Source: Clostridium sp. (GTDB lineage: Bacteria > Bacillota > Clostridia > Clostridiales > Clostridiaceae). From it: a stretch of DNA of 64,000 nucleotides. The notes beneath the pieces are model-generated. The model was not told where the DNA came from, ran no database searches, and saw nothing but the letters and a program-made list of their open reading frames with translations. The number at the start of each line of letters is the position of its first letter. The stretch's first letter is position 1. Location: positions 1 to 64,000 of the forward strand of contig JAQUXS010000005.1 in the NCBI GenBank assembly GCA_028692255.1, given 5' to 3'. Of this stretch, positions 10,132-20,002 are shown piece after piece. The translations under genes and the position numbers were made by a program.

Positions 10132-10911
10132 TCACGAAAAACTAAGTATTATTGATTTAACAATTAAGTACCATCCATCTACCATTACAAATAAAAGAAT
10201 CTTAAATGGTAGTGATATCATTGACGGAGGAACCATAAACATACCCATAGACATAAGAATACTTGCCACTACAAAATCTATTATTACAAAAGGTATGTAT
10301 AATAAAAAACCTATTATAAATGCAGTTCTAAGTTCACTTATTATAAATGAAGGAATTACAACATGCATAGGTATCATATCTGTTGGAGTTTTCCTGTTTT
10401 CATTAGCCTCATCCATAAATAAAATGAGATCTTTTTGTCTTGTCTGCTTAAGCATAAAATCTTTAAGCGGCTTTTCTGCTGCTTTAATTGCTGCATCTTG
10501 CGTTATTTGATTATTTACATAAGGCTGCACAGCATTTTGATTTATCTTTGAAATTGTAGGTGTCATAATAAAGAACGTTAAAAATAGTGCTAGACCTATA
10601 AGTACTTGGCTAGGTGGTGCATTTTGGGTACCCATGGCATTCTTTAAAAATCCAAGAACAACCACTATTCTTGTAAAACTAGTAGTCATAATTGCTATTG
10701 AGGGAAGTAAAGTAAGTATTGTAAGCATTATTAGCATTTTTATGTTATCTACATAACCAGATGGAGTATTGGATCCATTATTGCCTACTGATATATTCAC
10801 TTTTGGTATAGGTATAGTATTGCTGCTAGTAGTATCTGCCATAACACTGTGCCCTGTAAACATTAAGCAGAAAAAAACTGCTAGTGCTAATATAATTGCC
10901 CTTTTCTTCAT
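10132..10911 (-). CDS. fliP: Flagellar export protein FliP (start moved to internal ATG MKKRAIILAL)
   Basis: MTTSFTRIVVVLGFLKNAMGTQNAPPSQVLIGLALFLTFFIM. Confidence 0.94.
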   Translation of the reverse strand: MKKRAIILALAVFFCLMFTGHSVMADTTSSNTIPIPKVNISVGNNGSNTPSGYVDNIKMLIMLTILTLLPSIAIMTTSFTRIVVVLGFLKNAMGTQNAPPSQVLIGLALFLTFFIMTPTISKINQNAVQPYVNNQITQDAAIKAAEKPLKDFMLKQTRQKDLILFMDEANENRKTPTDMIPMHVVIPSFIISELRTAFIIGFLLYIPFVIIDFVVASILMSMGMFMVPPSMISLPFKILLFVMVDGWYLIVKSIILSFS

Positions 10912-10912
10912 A

Positions 10913-11269
10913 TTAATCTTCCTTTTTAGTCTTGAGTTTATTTTTAAATGCAGTAAAAAACTCATTTAAATCTTTATACTGCTTAATTTTTTTCGAATTT
11001 TCTATTTTGGATATTTCAGCTTCAGTAAGTTCTTTTATAATTTCAATTTTATTTACAGTACTTGAAATTATATATCCCTTTTCACCTATCTTTACAACAA
11101 GTAAGCTATTTTCTTTAGAAGTGGATAATTTTTCAAGAATCTTCATGTAATTTCTACTTTGTATTCCTTGAAATCTTCCCCCTCCAAATTTTATGCTCAC
11201 ATATATTAAAGGCAGAATAATCAAAAGTACAGCTATAAGTTTCACAAACATAACAAATGTATCTAACAT
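10913..11269 (-). CDS. fliO: FliO/FliZ-like flagellar membrane protein
   Basis: Single N-terminal TM, small cytoplasmic domain, position upstream of fliP. Confidence 0.75.
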   Translation of the reverse strand: MLDTFVMFVKLIAVLLIILPLIYVSIKFGGGRFQGIQSRNYMKILEKLSTSKENSLLVVKIGEKGYIISSTVNKIEIIKELTEAEISKIENSKKIKQYKDLNEFFTAFKNKLKTKKED

Positions 11270-11290
11270 TATCTTCCACCTTCGTTTAAT

Positions 11291-11788
11291 CTATTGTATA
11301 ACGAGTTCTTTAAAATATACGTGATCTATTTTACCATTTTTTAAATAAGGATTTACAGTATTAAGTATCTGCTGCTTTATTGCTTCAAGTCCCTGTCCTG
11401 TAAAATCTGTTGACTTCTTGTTTCTTAATATTCCAATTACAGCATCACTTAGTATTGGTTTTTTGTCATCATCTGTACTTGTAAGTTCTGCATTCAATTT
11501 AGAATTGCTAGAATCATATCCAAAACTAACTATTACCTTTGCATATCTTTGTGCATCAGTATCTGCAAGATTTATAATTGATTCATCTAATGACACAGTT
11601 GCTTCATTTGCCTGTGATGTAGTTTGCACAGTCTGCGCTGAATTATTAGAATTATTGTTATTACTCTTTGAACCTTTACTAAATATAAAATAGTATGCTG
11701 CAAAAGCAGCAATTAATACAACTATAACTGCTATAAGTACTATTACAAGAATATTAGATTTTCCTTTTTTCTCCTTTTTATCTGCCAT
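11291..11788 (-). CDS. fliL: Flagellar basal body-associated protein FliL
   Basis: N-terminal TM then extracellular FliL-like domain; operon position. Confidence 0.82.
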   Translation of the reverse strand: MADKKEKKGKSNILVIVLIAVIVVLIAAFAAYYFIFSKGSKSNNNNSNNSAQTVQTTSQANEATVSLDESIINLADTDAQRYAKVIVSFGYDSSNSKLNAELTSTDDDKKPILSDAVIGILRNKKSTDFTGQGLEAIKQQILNTVNPYLKNGKIDHVYFKELVIQ

Positions 11789-11825
11789 TATTGTATCTCC
11801 TTTTTAATCAAAATTAATTGATTTT

Positions 11826-12014
11826 TTATCTTGAAGTGTGAAATCTTCTTTTAAAGGCTACAACCTTATCTATAATTTCATCAGGTGATTCTTCTACAAG
11901 ATATTTATTGCCATTTATCATTGTTATAACTGTCTCTGGAATTTCCTCAATTTTTTCAATGACCTCACAATTTAATACAATATCTTTTTGGTTAAGACCA
12001 GTAAGCTTAATCAA
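11826..12014 (-). CDS. flbD: FlbD-family flagellar protein
   Basis: MIKLTGLNQKDIVLNCEVIEKIEEIPETVITMINGNKYLVEES. Confidence 0.9.
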   Translation of the reverse strand: MIKLTGLNQKDIVLNCEVIEKIEEIPETVITMINGNKYLVEESPDEIIDKVVAFKRRFHTSR

Positions 12015-12054
12015 TTTAAAATTCTCCTCTCAGGATATAGAAAAACCATAAACA

Positions 12055-12086
12055 GAGAATTGAAGCTATTTACAATTTCAATTCTC
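12055..12086 (-). other. Intercistronic stem-loop between flgE and flbD
   Basis: 10-bp perfect inverted repeat GAGAATTGAA / TTCAATTCTC with 12-nt loop. Confidence 0.6.
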
Positions 12087-12109
12087 CATTTTAAGTTTTT
12101 AATTATTCA

Positions 12110-13798
12110 TCACTGTTTTAAGTTTATTATAGTCTGAAGTATTTCATCTCCAGTTGATATTATTTTACCATTTGCTTGGAAAGATCTACTTGCTTCTATC
12201 ATATGTGTGAATTCAGTAGACAAATCAACATTTGACTGTTCAAGCTTATTTTGGTCAATTGCAGCAAAAGAAGCTGAATTGTCATCATATCTAGTATTTG
12301 AACCTGATTTAAGTATTGGATCTCCTGAGTTAACAGTTGAAGAATAAAGATTTCCTCCATCACTTTGAAGACCAACATCATTTTTAAAACTTGCAAGAGC
12401 AATTTGTCCTAGTGCAGCTGTTTTACCATTTGCTAAACTTCCTAGTATTATTCCATTCTCACTTACTGTGTATGAACTAACTTTAACTTGTGTATCTGTT
12501 GCAGCATCATAAACTGTAGCTGGTATTCTTAAACTCTTTAAATTTGTATCATATGCATACATAGTTTGAGTTCCATCTACAAAGTTTACTACTCCATTAT
12601 TATCAATACTTTCAACTGGAGTACCACCTGTAAATGAAAGAGTTGAAACTCCATTAGCAACTATATTTCCATCTGTAACTGTTGGTAGAGGTGAATCTTG
12701 AATATTTATTCCTGCTGCTATAAGTTTATCATGTAGCATTTGATTAACACCAGACATTGAACCACTACTAGTAAAATCACCATCTATTGTTATGATGTTT
12801 TTTGCTGTATTAACATCTACATTAGGTTGTGTACCTGGAGCTACATTTCCAAGACTTATTTTATACTTTGATAAAGTTGCAGCAGTTGCAGCATCTGCTG
12901 CAGTTATAGAAATAGTAGCTGATCCATCTATAGTTGCTATTAATGTATTGGTTCCAGCAGATATTGATAAAGGTGAAGAAATACCAGTTAGTGCTGTACT
13001 TTTATTAGTTACATTAACACTTTGAGCTATACCCTGTTTACCCAAAGCATTATTTACTGCCGTCTGAAGATCTGATGCTGAAACATTTCCAGCTGTACTG
13101 AAATCTCCATCTATTCTTATTTGTTTTGCTTTTGTATCTACAGTAGCATTAGTCGGAGTATATGGTGCTACATTTCCGTAAGTTACTGTATAACCATTTA
13201 ACCCTTCTCCTGGTCCTGGTTGAAAAACAAAGCCTGCAAATTGTATATAATTAGGTGTTTTTGCTGTAGCTGCAGTATCTGCAGGGTCATTTGAAATAGG
13301 ATACCCCATTACTCTATATCCATTTAATGTTAAATTACCATCTGTATCAAGAGAAAATGATCCATCCCTTGTATAGGAAAGTTTTGCTCCTGAAGTAGTT
13401 AGTGAATCTGAATTTATGTTATGTGTTCCAGACTCTTGATTTACTCCTATGCCATTATCAGCATTTACCAGTGGTCCACTAGCAACAATAAAAAATCCAT
13501 TTCCATCAAGTGCCAAATCAGAATTTACGTTTGTTGTTAACAAATCTCCTCGGCTCATATTTTTAGTTATTCCTTCTATGCTTGTTCCCATACCAACCTG
13601 CTGAGGGTTTATACCTCCCATATTAAGCGTAGAACCACTTGCTCCTTGAACAGTTTGGCTTAATGTATCCTCAAAGGTTACATTCGAACTTTTAAAAGCT
13701 GTTGTCTGTGAGTTTGCTATATTATTACTTATTACGTTAAGATATTGTTGATTTGCCTGCATACCTGAAATTCCTGAATACATAAATTGTAGTGCCAT
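12110..13798 (-). CDS. flgE: Flagellar hook protein FlgE with enlarged central region (start moved to MALQFMYSG after GGAGGTTATTTT)
   Basis: SGISGMQANQQYLNVISNNIANSQTTAFKSS; C-terminal VDLSTEFTHMIEASRSFQANGKIISTGDEIL. Confidence 0.93.
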   Translation of the reverse strand: MALQFMYSGISGMQANQQYLNVISNNIANSQTTAFKSSNVTFEDTLSQTVQGASGSTLNMGGINPQQVGMGTSIEGITKNMSRGDLLTTNVNSDLALDGNGFFIVASGPLVNADNGIGVNQESGTHNINSDSLTTSGAKLSYTRDGSFSLDTDGNLTLNGYRVMGYPISNDPADTAATAKTPNYIQFAGFVFQPGPGEGLNGYTVTYGNVAPYTPTNATVDTKAKQIRIDGDFSTAGNVSASDLQTAVNNALGKQGIAQSVNVTNKSTALTGISSPLSISAGTNTLIATIDGSATISITAADAATAATLSKYKISLGNVAPGTQPNVDVNTAKNIITIDGDFTSSGSMSGVNQMLHDKLIAAGINIQDSPLPTVTDGNIVANGVSTLSFTGGTPVESIDNNGVVNFVDGTQTMYAYDTNLKSLRIPATVYDAATDTQVKVSSYTVSENGIILGSLANGKTAALGQIALASFKNDVGLQSDGGNLYSSTVNSGDPILKSGSNTRYDDNSASFAAIDQNKLEQSNVDLSTEFTHMIEASRSFQANGKIISTGDEILQTIINLKQ

Positions 13799-13887
13799 AA
13801 AATAACCTCCATTTATTTTGTTAATAACTTTTGCTTTACAATTAACATCTTTCAATCCGTTAATTAAGGCTTCCTTAAAGGTCCAGC

Positions 13888-14280
13888 CTAAAGCATTACT
13901 ACACTGTCCACATTAGTAAAAACATTTTGTTTTGAATTTTCCTTGTCTACAGCAGTTATTATTGTTCTATTTTTTATACTTGCTATGAATGTTAAATTTT
14001 TATACAAAATAACAGAATCTTTTGCTCCTTTTTCCTCTGCTTTGTTTATCCCATCATTTATAGCTTTCATATCATTTTCATTTAAATTTATATTTCTTGA
14101 TTTTAATCTGCTTGCTGCATGCCCTGAAATCACAAATCCATTATCCTTTGTCATCTCAGTATTTAATAGATTTTGAAAATCATTTTTGTCTTTTTTTAAA
14201 GTTCCAGTTTTATTTGTACTGCTTACATCATCTATTAATCCTACAGGATAAGCTTTTCCATTTATTACTCTAAAGCTCAT
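13888..14280 (-). CDS. Flagellar operon protein (TIGR02530-like)
   Basis: SGHAASRLKSRNINLNENDMKAINDGINKAEEKGAKDS between flgD and flgE. Confidence 0.82.
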   Translation of the reverse strand: MSFRVINGKAYPVGLIDDVSSTNKTGTLKKDKNDFQNLLNTEMTKDNGFVISGHAASRLKSRNINLNENDMKAINDGINKAEEKGAKDSVILYKNLTFIASIKNRTIITAVDKENSKQNVFTNVDSVVML

Positions 14281-14288
14281 GGCTTATC

Positions 14289-14855
14289 TTAACTCTTTGT
14301 AGTACTTCCTGAATTATTTGTACTGGAACTGCCTGCACTTGATGAACCACTAGTACCACTGCTTGGAGTTGATGAACCACCAGTGCCGCTGCCTACAGCT
14401 GCTGCATCTGCTACAGCCATAATTTGACTGTAATCAAATTGCTTTATTGATTCAGTTCCACTATCACTAGTAACTACATCTAAAGTTATGTTATCTCCAT
14501 TTTTAGAAATTCCCTTTACAACTCCTACATAATTTTGTCCATTGGCATCTAATGCATTAAATTCAACTGCTTTTCCTAGAAGTGATGCAGCTCCATTTAA
14601 TTTCATAGTAGTATTTAAGTTAGTCATCTGCTCTAATGATGAAAATTGTGCAAGCTGAGATATATATTGAGTTGGATCTTGACTTTGGCTAGTTGGATCT
14701 TGATTAGACATTTCTGCTACCAAGATTTTAATAAATGTATTTTCATCATCATTTTGACCTGGTTGAACCACTTTAGTTCCTCTATCTGTAACATCTGAAG
14801 AGCTAGTTGTTGGTTGAACATATCCACCTTGATTTGCTCCTGATACTGTTGACAT
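14289..14855 (-). CDS. flgD: Hook assembly scaffolding protein FlgD
   Basis: FIKILVAEMSNQDPTSQSQDPTQYISQLAQFSSLEQM; Ser/Gly-rich tail. Confidence 0.92.
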   Translation of the reverse strand: MSTVSGANQGGYVQPTTSSSDVTDRGTKVVQPGQNDDENTFIKILVAEMSNQDPTSQSQDPTQYISQLAQFSSLEQMTNLNTTMKLNGAASLLGKAVEFNALDANGQNYVGVVKGISKNGDNITLDVVTSDSGTESIKQFDYSQIMAVADAAAVGSGTGGSSTPSSGTSGSSSAGSSSTNNSGSTTKS

Positions 14856-14870
14856 TTAATTGCCTCCTTT

Positions 14871-16451
14871 TTATGCTAAAGCATCTACTTCACCACTGCT
14901 ATATATTGAACTTGGAACATTATCATCATCTTCTAAATTATCACTGGAACTAGATAATCTATTACGGTGTCTTTTGCTTTTTCCATTGTTTTCACTGTTT
15001 CCATTGTTTTGAGAACCATCTTTAAAATACGTCGTATCTCCATTGTATATGTTTATATTTACACTTTGAATTTTAACCATTTGATTACTGGTTTCATTTC
15101 CTATACTATTAAAGTTTGAATTTAAAATATTATAAGCTTCTTTAGTACTAGCTGTTATGTTAGCAGTCATTAATCCACTTCTATCAGCTGTAACACTAAT
15201 TGTTACTTCTCCAAGTTCTTTAGGCTGTATTTTTAAAGTCATATTCTTAACATCATTGTCTTCCATGTACTTCATGTTTTTAATAATGTCCTCAGTAAAA
15301 TTTGAACTTCTAACTTGAGGTTCTTGGGGTGCAGCCTCAGCTTTTGAAACAGTATTTGCATTATTTAAAACTTGATTTGCCATATTTATAACTTTTGAAT
15401 ACTGCTGACTACTCTCATCATCATTTCCAATAATCTTATTTAATACTTCACTTGACTTATCAGTGTTTGCACTGTTCTCGCCACTGCTATTACCATTTGA
15501 CAAATTCTGTGAATTACTATTTTTAGAATTATCAATAGTTTTGATTTCACTATTTATCACATTTATTTGATTGTTAATATCAGTACTGGAATCCACACTT
15601 GTCTTACTACTGCTTGAATTTAAAGTCTGCAAAATACTCTTTAAATCATTTTCTATATTCTTAATAAGATCTCCCTCGCTAGAACTATTCAAATTTTCAC
15701 TTGATTTTGATGGAGTATTGGTCTTATCATTAGAAACTTCCTCTAAATTACTATTAGCTCCTAACTCACTTAACCCTAAACTTTCTAACGTGCTGCCTAA
15801 AGGAGAAGTATTTGAACTCATTGGCTCTAAATTTTGTGTTAAACTTCCAATTTGATTTGCAATATTCAAAAGTTCATTTGAATTTAAACCTGAAGCTTGC
15901 AAGCTTGTTTTACTTAAATTTCCTAAGTTATTTTCAAATTGTGCAAGTTTGTTAAGATCATTTTGTAATGCTAAAAGATTAGATGCAATACCTTGACTTA
16001 AATTCTGATTATCAGTTATTTGTGCTTTTATATTTCCATTAGCATCTGTAATTGAATTTAAAATTTGTTGCAAACTTGTTAAAATTGAAAGAATTGCATT
16101 GTCATCTTTATTATCATCACTTGATCCATCATTTTTACTATTACTTTGAATATCCTCAATAGCATTATCCACATCTTTTTTTAAATCAGAAGTAGAAACA
16201 ACTTTACTGCTACTGTTTGAATTGTTCAAATTTATCTTGCTGCTATCATCTGCATTAGTGTTATCATTTGAATTCGTTCCATTTCCTATACTTCCACTTT
16301 TATCATTAGACACACTATTTGCTTTACTAGATAATACACTTTGAAAATTTGCTGTACTGCTTGCAGAACTATTTGTAGTATTATTTACATTTGTAGTTGT
16401 AACATTTATACTACTATTTGCACTACTTTGTACTTGAATGTTTACACTCAC
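14871..16451 (-). CDS. fliK: Flagellar hook-length control protein FliK
   Basis: Ser/Asn-rich ruler region; C-terminal MTLKIQPKELGEVTISVTADRSGLMTANI. Confidence 0.88.
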   Translation of the reverse strand: MSVNIQVQSSANSSINVTTTNVNNTTNSSASSTANFQSVLSSKANSVSNDKSGSIGNGTNSNDNTNADDSSKINLNNSNSSSKVVSTSDLKKDVDNAIEDIQSNSKNDGSSDDNKDDNAILSILTSLQQILNSITDANGNIKAQITDNQNLSQGIASNLLALQNDLNKLAQFENNLGNLSKTSLQASGLNSNELLNIANQIGSLTQNLEPMSSNTSPLGSTLESLGLSELGANSNLEEVSNDKTNTPSKSSENLNSSSEGDLIKNIENDLKSILQTLNSSSSKTSVDSSTDINNQINVINSEIKTIDNSKNSNSQNLSNGNSSGENSANTDKSSEVLNKIIGNDDESSQQYSKVINMANQVLNNANTVSKAEAAPQEPQVRSSNFTEDIIKNMKYMEDNDVKNMTLKIQPKELGEVTISVTADRSGLMTANITASTKEAYNILNSNFNSIGNETSNQMVKIQSVNINIYNGDTTYFKDGSQNNGNSENNGKSKRHRNRLSSSSDNLEDDDNVPSSIYSSGEVDALA

Positions 16452-16464
16452 GCTATTTATAATA

Positions 16465-16908
16465 TCACCTCCCTTCGCCGAATCTTCTCATATATCCATA
16501 AAGAGCAAATTCATCATTTTGATTCTGTTCAATCCTATTTTGATCATCAATATATTTTTTTCTTTGCTTATCTCTTAAGATTTCAACAGTTTTTTTCTCA
16601 ATTTGCCTTTGCTTCAAATCTTCTCTTTTATTTTCAACATCATTTTTCTTATCTATAAGTTCTTCATTTGCTATTTTTATACATGAAGAAAGTGATTTTA
16701 AATAAACATGTGTTATCTTTTGATCAACAACTGAATTAATTTTCCTATTACTGTATTTTTCAAAATTATCATTTAAATTCTTTAAATTATTTTCAGCCTT
16801 AACCCTTTCATCTTCTGCACTTTTAAAAATTATTTTACTTTCATTTTCCTTTTGAGCTCTTATATCTAGAAGTTTTTGAAGTTTAAAATCAAATTTTTTC
16901 ATATGCAC
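16465..16908 (-). CDS. fliJ: Flagellar export chaperone FliJ
   Basis: Coiled coil MKKFDFKLQKLLDIRAQKENESK; between fliI and fliK. Confidence 0.85.
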   Translation of the reverse strand: MHMKKFDFKLQKLLDIRAQKENESKIIFKSAEDERVKAENNLKNLNDNFEKYSNRKINSVVDQKITHVYLKSLSSCIKIANEELIDKKNDVENKREDLKQRQIEKKTVEILRDKQRKKYIDDQNRIEQNQNDEFALYGYMRRFGEGR

Positions 16909-16910
16909 CT

Positions 16911-18224
16911 CTAATTAAACATAGCTTTAAGACTATTTACATTGTCCTCAAAGCTGCATTTTTCATCTATAGACTGTTTTAAGTAACTAATGATCTTTTC
17001 ATGATAATTTATAGCAATATCAATTTTTTTGTTGCTGCCCCTTGCATAAGCTCCTAAATTTATAATATCTTCTGAATTTTTATACGTAGCAAGTAAATCC
17101 CTTGCAACTGAAGCAGCTTTTTTGTGGTCATCATCTGCAATTTCTGACATAAGCCTGCTTATGCTGTTTAACACATCAATAGCTGGATAATGATTTTTTG
17201 CTGCTAACGCTCTTGATAAAATAATATGTCCATCTAGTATACCTCTAGCAGCATCAGATATTGGTTCATTAAAATCATCTCCATCAACAAGTACTGTATA
17301 AAAAGCGGTGATTGAACCTTTATCTGACATTCCTGATCTTTCCATAAGCTTAGGAAGCATTGCAAAGACAGAAGGTGTATATCCTTTAGTTGCAGGTGGT
17401 TCTCCAATTGCAAGTCCAACTTCTCTTTGAGCCATAGCAAATCTTGTAACAGAGTCCATCATAAGTACAACTTTTTTCCCTTGATCTCTAAAATATTCTG
17501 CAATAGCTGTAGCTGTAAATGCACCTTTTATTCTAACAAGTGCGGGTTTATCGGAAGTAGCACATACTATTATTGACTTTTTCATTCCATCTTCATTAAG
17601 ATCCTTTTCAATAAAGTCACGTACTTCTCTTCCTCTTTCGCCTATAAGTGCTATGACATTCACATCAGCCTTAGCTTCTCTTGCTATCATGCCAAGGGTT
17701 GTACTCTTACCCACTCCACTTCCTGCAAATATACCAATTCTCTGTCCTTCACCGCAAGTTAAAAATCCATCAATAGCTCTAACTCCTGTTGGCATAACCT
17801 CAGTAATTCTTCTTCTCTTTAGAGGGTCCGGTGGTTCACTATTAAGTTTATATGGTTGTCCTTTTTTTATATCTTTTCCATCAAGAGGCTTTCCAAGTCC
17901 ATCCAAAACTCTTCCAAATAAATCGGAAGAACATGAAACGCTAAGAGGTTTTCCTGTAGGCAAGACCTTACATCCAGGAGATATACCATTTAATTCTCCA
18001 AGTGGCATAAGTATGACATCCTTTTCCTTAAAGCCAACTACTTCACAATCTATTTCATCTTTACTTTCATTGTATATTTTACATACCTCTCCAACAAAAG
18101 CTGAAATTCCCTGTACCTCTATAGTAAGACCTATTACTTTACTAACTATACCTTCTACATACATAGTATTGCATTTTTGAATTTTTTTTGTTAAGGCTTC
18201 AAAATCCACTATTGACATTAGCAT
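16911..18224 (-). CDS. fliI: Flagellum-specific ATPase FliI
   Basis: GIFAGSGVGKSTTLGMIAR; MMDSVTRFAMAQREVGLAIGEPPATKGYTPSVF. Confidence 0.96.
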   Translation of the reverse strand: MLMSIVDFEALTKKIQKCNTMYVEGIVSKVIGLTIEVQGISAFVGEVCKIYNESKDEIDCEVVGFKEKDVILMPLGELNGISPGCKVLPTGKPLSVSCSSDLFGRVLDGLGKPLDGKDIKKGQPYKLNSEPPDPLKRRRITEVMPTGVRAIDGFLTCGEGQRIGIFAGSGVGKSTTLGMIAREAKADVNVIALIGERGREVRDFIEKDLNEDGMKKSIIVCATSDKPALVRIKGAFTATAIAEYFRDQGKKVVLMMDSVTRFAMAQREVGLAIGEPPATKGYTPSVFAMLPKLMERSGMSDKGSITAFYTVLVDGDDFNEPISDAARGILDGHIILSRALAAKNHYPAIDVLNSISRLMSEIADDDHKKAASVARDLLATYKNSEDIINLGAYARGSNKKIDIAINYHEKIISYLKQSIDEKCSFEDNVNSLKAMFN

Positions 18225-18232
18225 TTCTCCTA

Positions 18233-19009
18233 TTAATGACTATTTAAAATTTCAGATTTGATTTTATCAAGTCCTATATCAATATCAACTTTTATCTTTC
18301 CATTGTTCTTTTCAATTATAGAGCTGCCATCTTTAAGGAAATTATCTTCAATAACAAATATTTGCTTTAAAGTTGGCATTTCTCTTTTCCAATTCTGTAC
18401 AGCATCTTTTACACTATTAACATGTGTTTTATTACATTTAATCATTATAAGTTCACTGTTCTTTGAAAGTTCTACAGCGGAGTAAATCATGTCATTTATT
18501 CCATCTTCATTTTTTACTTCTCTTTTTAAAATATTTTCAGCAATGGATAACGAAAGCTTTTTAATAGACTCTCTATTATCTAATAAATATTTTTCATAAT
18601 TATATTTTGCATTGGTGATTATACTTGAAGCATTTTGTTCTGCAAGAGACTTAAAATTTTCTACTTCTAATTTTCCCTTCACAATAGTTTCATTGTAAGC
18701 TTTATCATAGCCTTCTTTTTCTCCTGCCTTGTATCCCTCTTCATGAGCCTTTACTTCAATTTCTTGTGCATCCAAAATAGCTTTTTGTTTTATTTCTTCC
18801 GCTTTCTTTTTTGCATCTTCAACAATGCTAGAAGCGAACTCAGTTATAGCTTTATAATTTCCACTACTGTTTTCCTCTAAAATCCCTTTAATGTCTTCCA
18901 AAGATTGGTTATTTACTTTAGTGTAACCTTCAGTAACTATTTCTTTTCTTTCATTTGACTTTATTTTAGTATTTTTAATTACATTAGAGGACAATAGCAT
19001 CTTCTCCAC
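18233..19009 (-). CDS. fliH: Flagellar assembly protein FliH
   Basis: Coiled-coil/FliH C-terminal pattern and operon position. Confidence 0.85.
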   Translation of the reverse strand: MEKMLLSSNVIKNTKIKSNERKEIVTEGYTKVNNQSLEDIKGILEENSSGNYKAITEFASSIVEDAKKKAEEIKQKAILDAQEIEVKAHEEGYKAGEKEGYDKAYNETIVKGKLEVENFKSLAEQNASSIITNAKYNYEKYLLDNRESIKKLSLSIAENILKREVKNEDGINDMIYSAVELSKNSELIMIKCNKTHVNSVKDAVQNWKREMPTLKQIFVIEDNFLKDGSSIIEKNNGKIKVDIDIGLDKIKSEILNSH

Positions 19010-19994
19010 CTCTTGCCATAACTATTTCACCAGTTTCATCAAGTCTTCTTATTATGCCAACAATTTTCTGTTGTGCCTTTTCAACATCCATAAGTCTTAC
19101 AGGTCCAAGGAATTCTATATCTTCTTTTAAAGAAGCGGCAGCTCTCTTTGATTGGTTCCTGAAAACTGCATCTGAAACTTCATCAGAACATCCTTTAAGT
19201 GCAAGAGAAAGATCTTTATTGTCAACTTCTCTAAGAACTCTCTGAATTGAAGCATCATCAAGAGTAATAATATCTTCAAATACAAACATAGATTCTTTAA
19301 CTTTCTCAGCAAGCTCTGGATTCTCTTTTTCAAGTTCTTCTGTAATGTTTTTCTCAGTAGTTCTATCAACTTGGTTAAGTATATCAACAATAGTTTTAAC
19401 TCCACCAAGAGTTGTTACATCAGCTCTTACAACAGATGAAAGTTTACCATTTAAGACTTTTTCTATTTCTTTTATAACCATTGGTGAGGTATTACTCATT
19501 GTTGCAACTCTACATGCTACATCACTTTGCATGTCCTCAGGAAGTGCTGATAAAATCTGTCCTGCCTTATCCGATTGTAAATAGCATAAAATAAGTGCTA
19601 TTGTCTGTGGATGTTCATTGCTAATTACATTTAAAAGCTGCTGTGGGTCTGCCTTTCTTGCAATAGAAAAAGGTCTATACTGTTCTGTAGCTTCTGCAAC
19701 TTTATCTAGTATTTCTTTTGCTCTTTGAGTTCCAAGTGCCTTTCCAAGAAGTTCTTTTGCATAACCAAGTCCACCTTCAACTATATAGTCCTTAGCTTTG
19801 TTCATAGCCATAAATTCATTTAGTATATCCTGTTTTTGATCAGGCTTGACAGCATTTATATTTGCAATTTCATAAGTTATTTTTTGTATTTCTCTTTCAG
19901 GAAGCTTTTTAATTATTCCTGCTGAAGCCTCTGGCCCTAATGTAATGAATAGTATAGCAGCTTTCTGAACTCCTGTTAGTTTTTCTTTAGCCAT
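18984..19994 (-). CDS. fliG: Flagellar motor switch protein FliG
   Basis: NEHPQTIALILCYL; FVFEDIITLDDASIQRVLREVDNKDLSLALKG. Confidence 0.96.
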   Translation of the reverse strand: MAKEKLTGVQKAAILFITLGPEASAGIIKKLPEREIQKITYEIANINAVKPDQKQDILNEFMAMNKAKDYIVEGGLGYAKELLGKALGTQRAKEILDKVAEATEQYRPFSIARKADPQQLLNVISNEHPQTIALILCYLQSDKAGQILSALPEDMQSDVACRVATMSNTSPMVIKEIEKVLNGKLSSVVRADVTTLGGVKTIVDILNQVDRTTEKNITEELEKENPELAEKVKESMFVFEDIITLDDASIQRVLREVDNKDLSLALKGCSDEVSDAVFRNQSKRAAASLKEDIEFLGPVRLMDVEKAQQKIVGIIRRLDETGEIVMARGGEDAIVL

Positions 19995-20002
19995 ATACTA
20001 TA

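Noticed and set aside
12199-12402. Leu-rich 67-aa minus ORF inside flgE and similar 17234-17440, 19127-19408
   Set aside because: Frame-shifted translation of flgE, fliI and fliG; no independent support
14871-16451. Ser/Asn-rich repeats in FliK as a DNA repeat element
   Set aside because: Low-complexity composition is typical of FliK ruler domains
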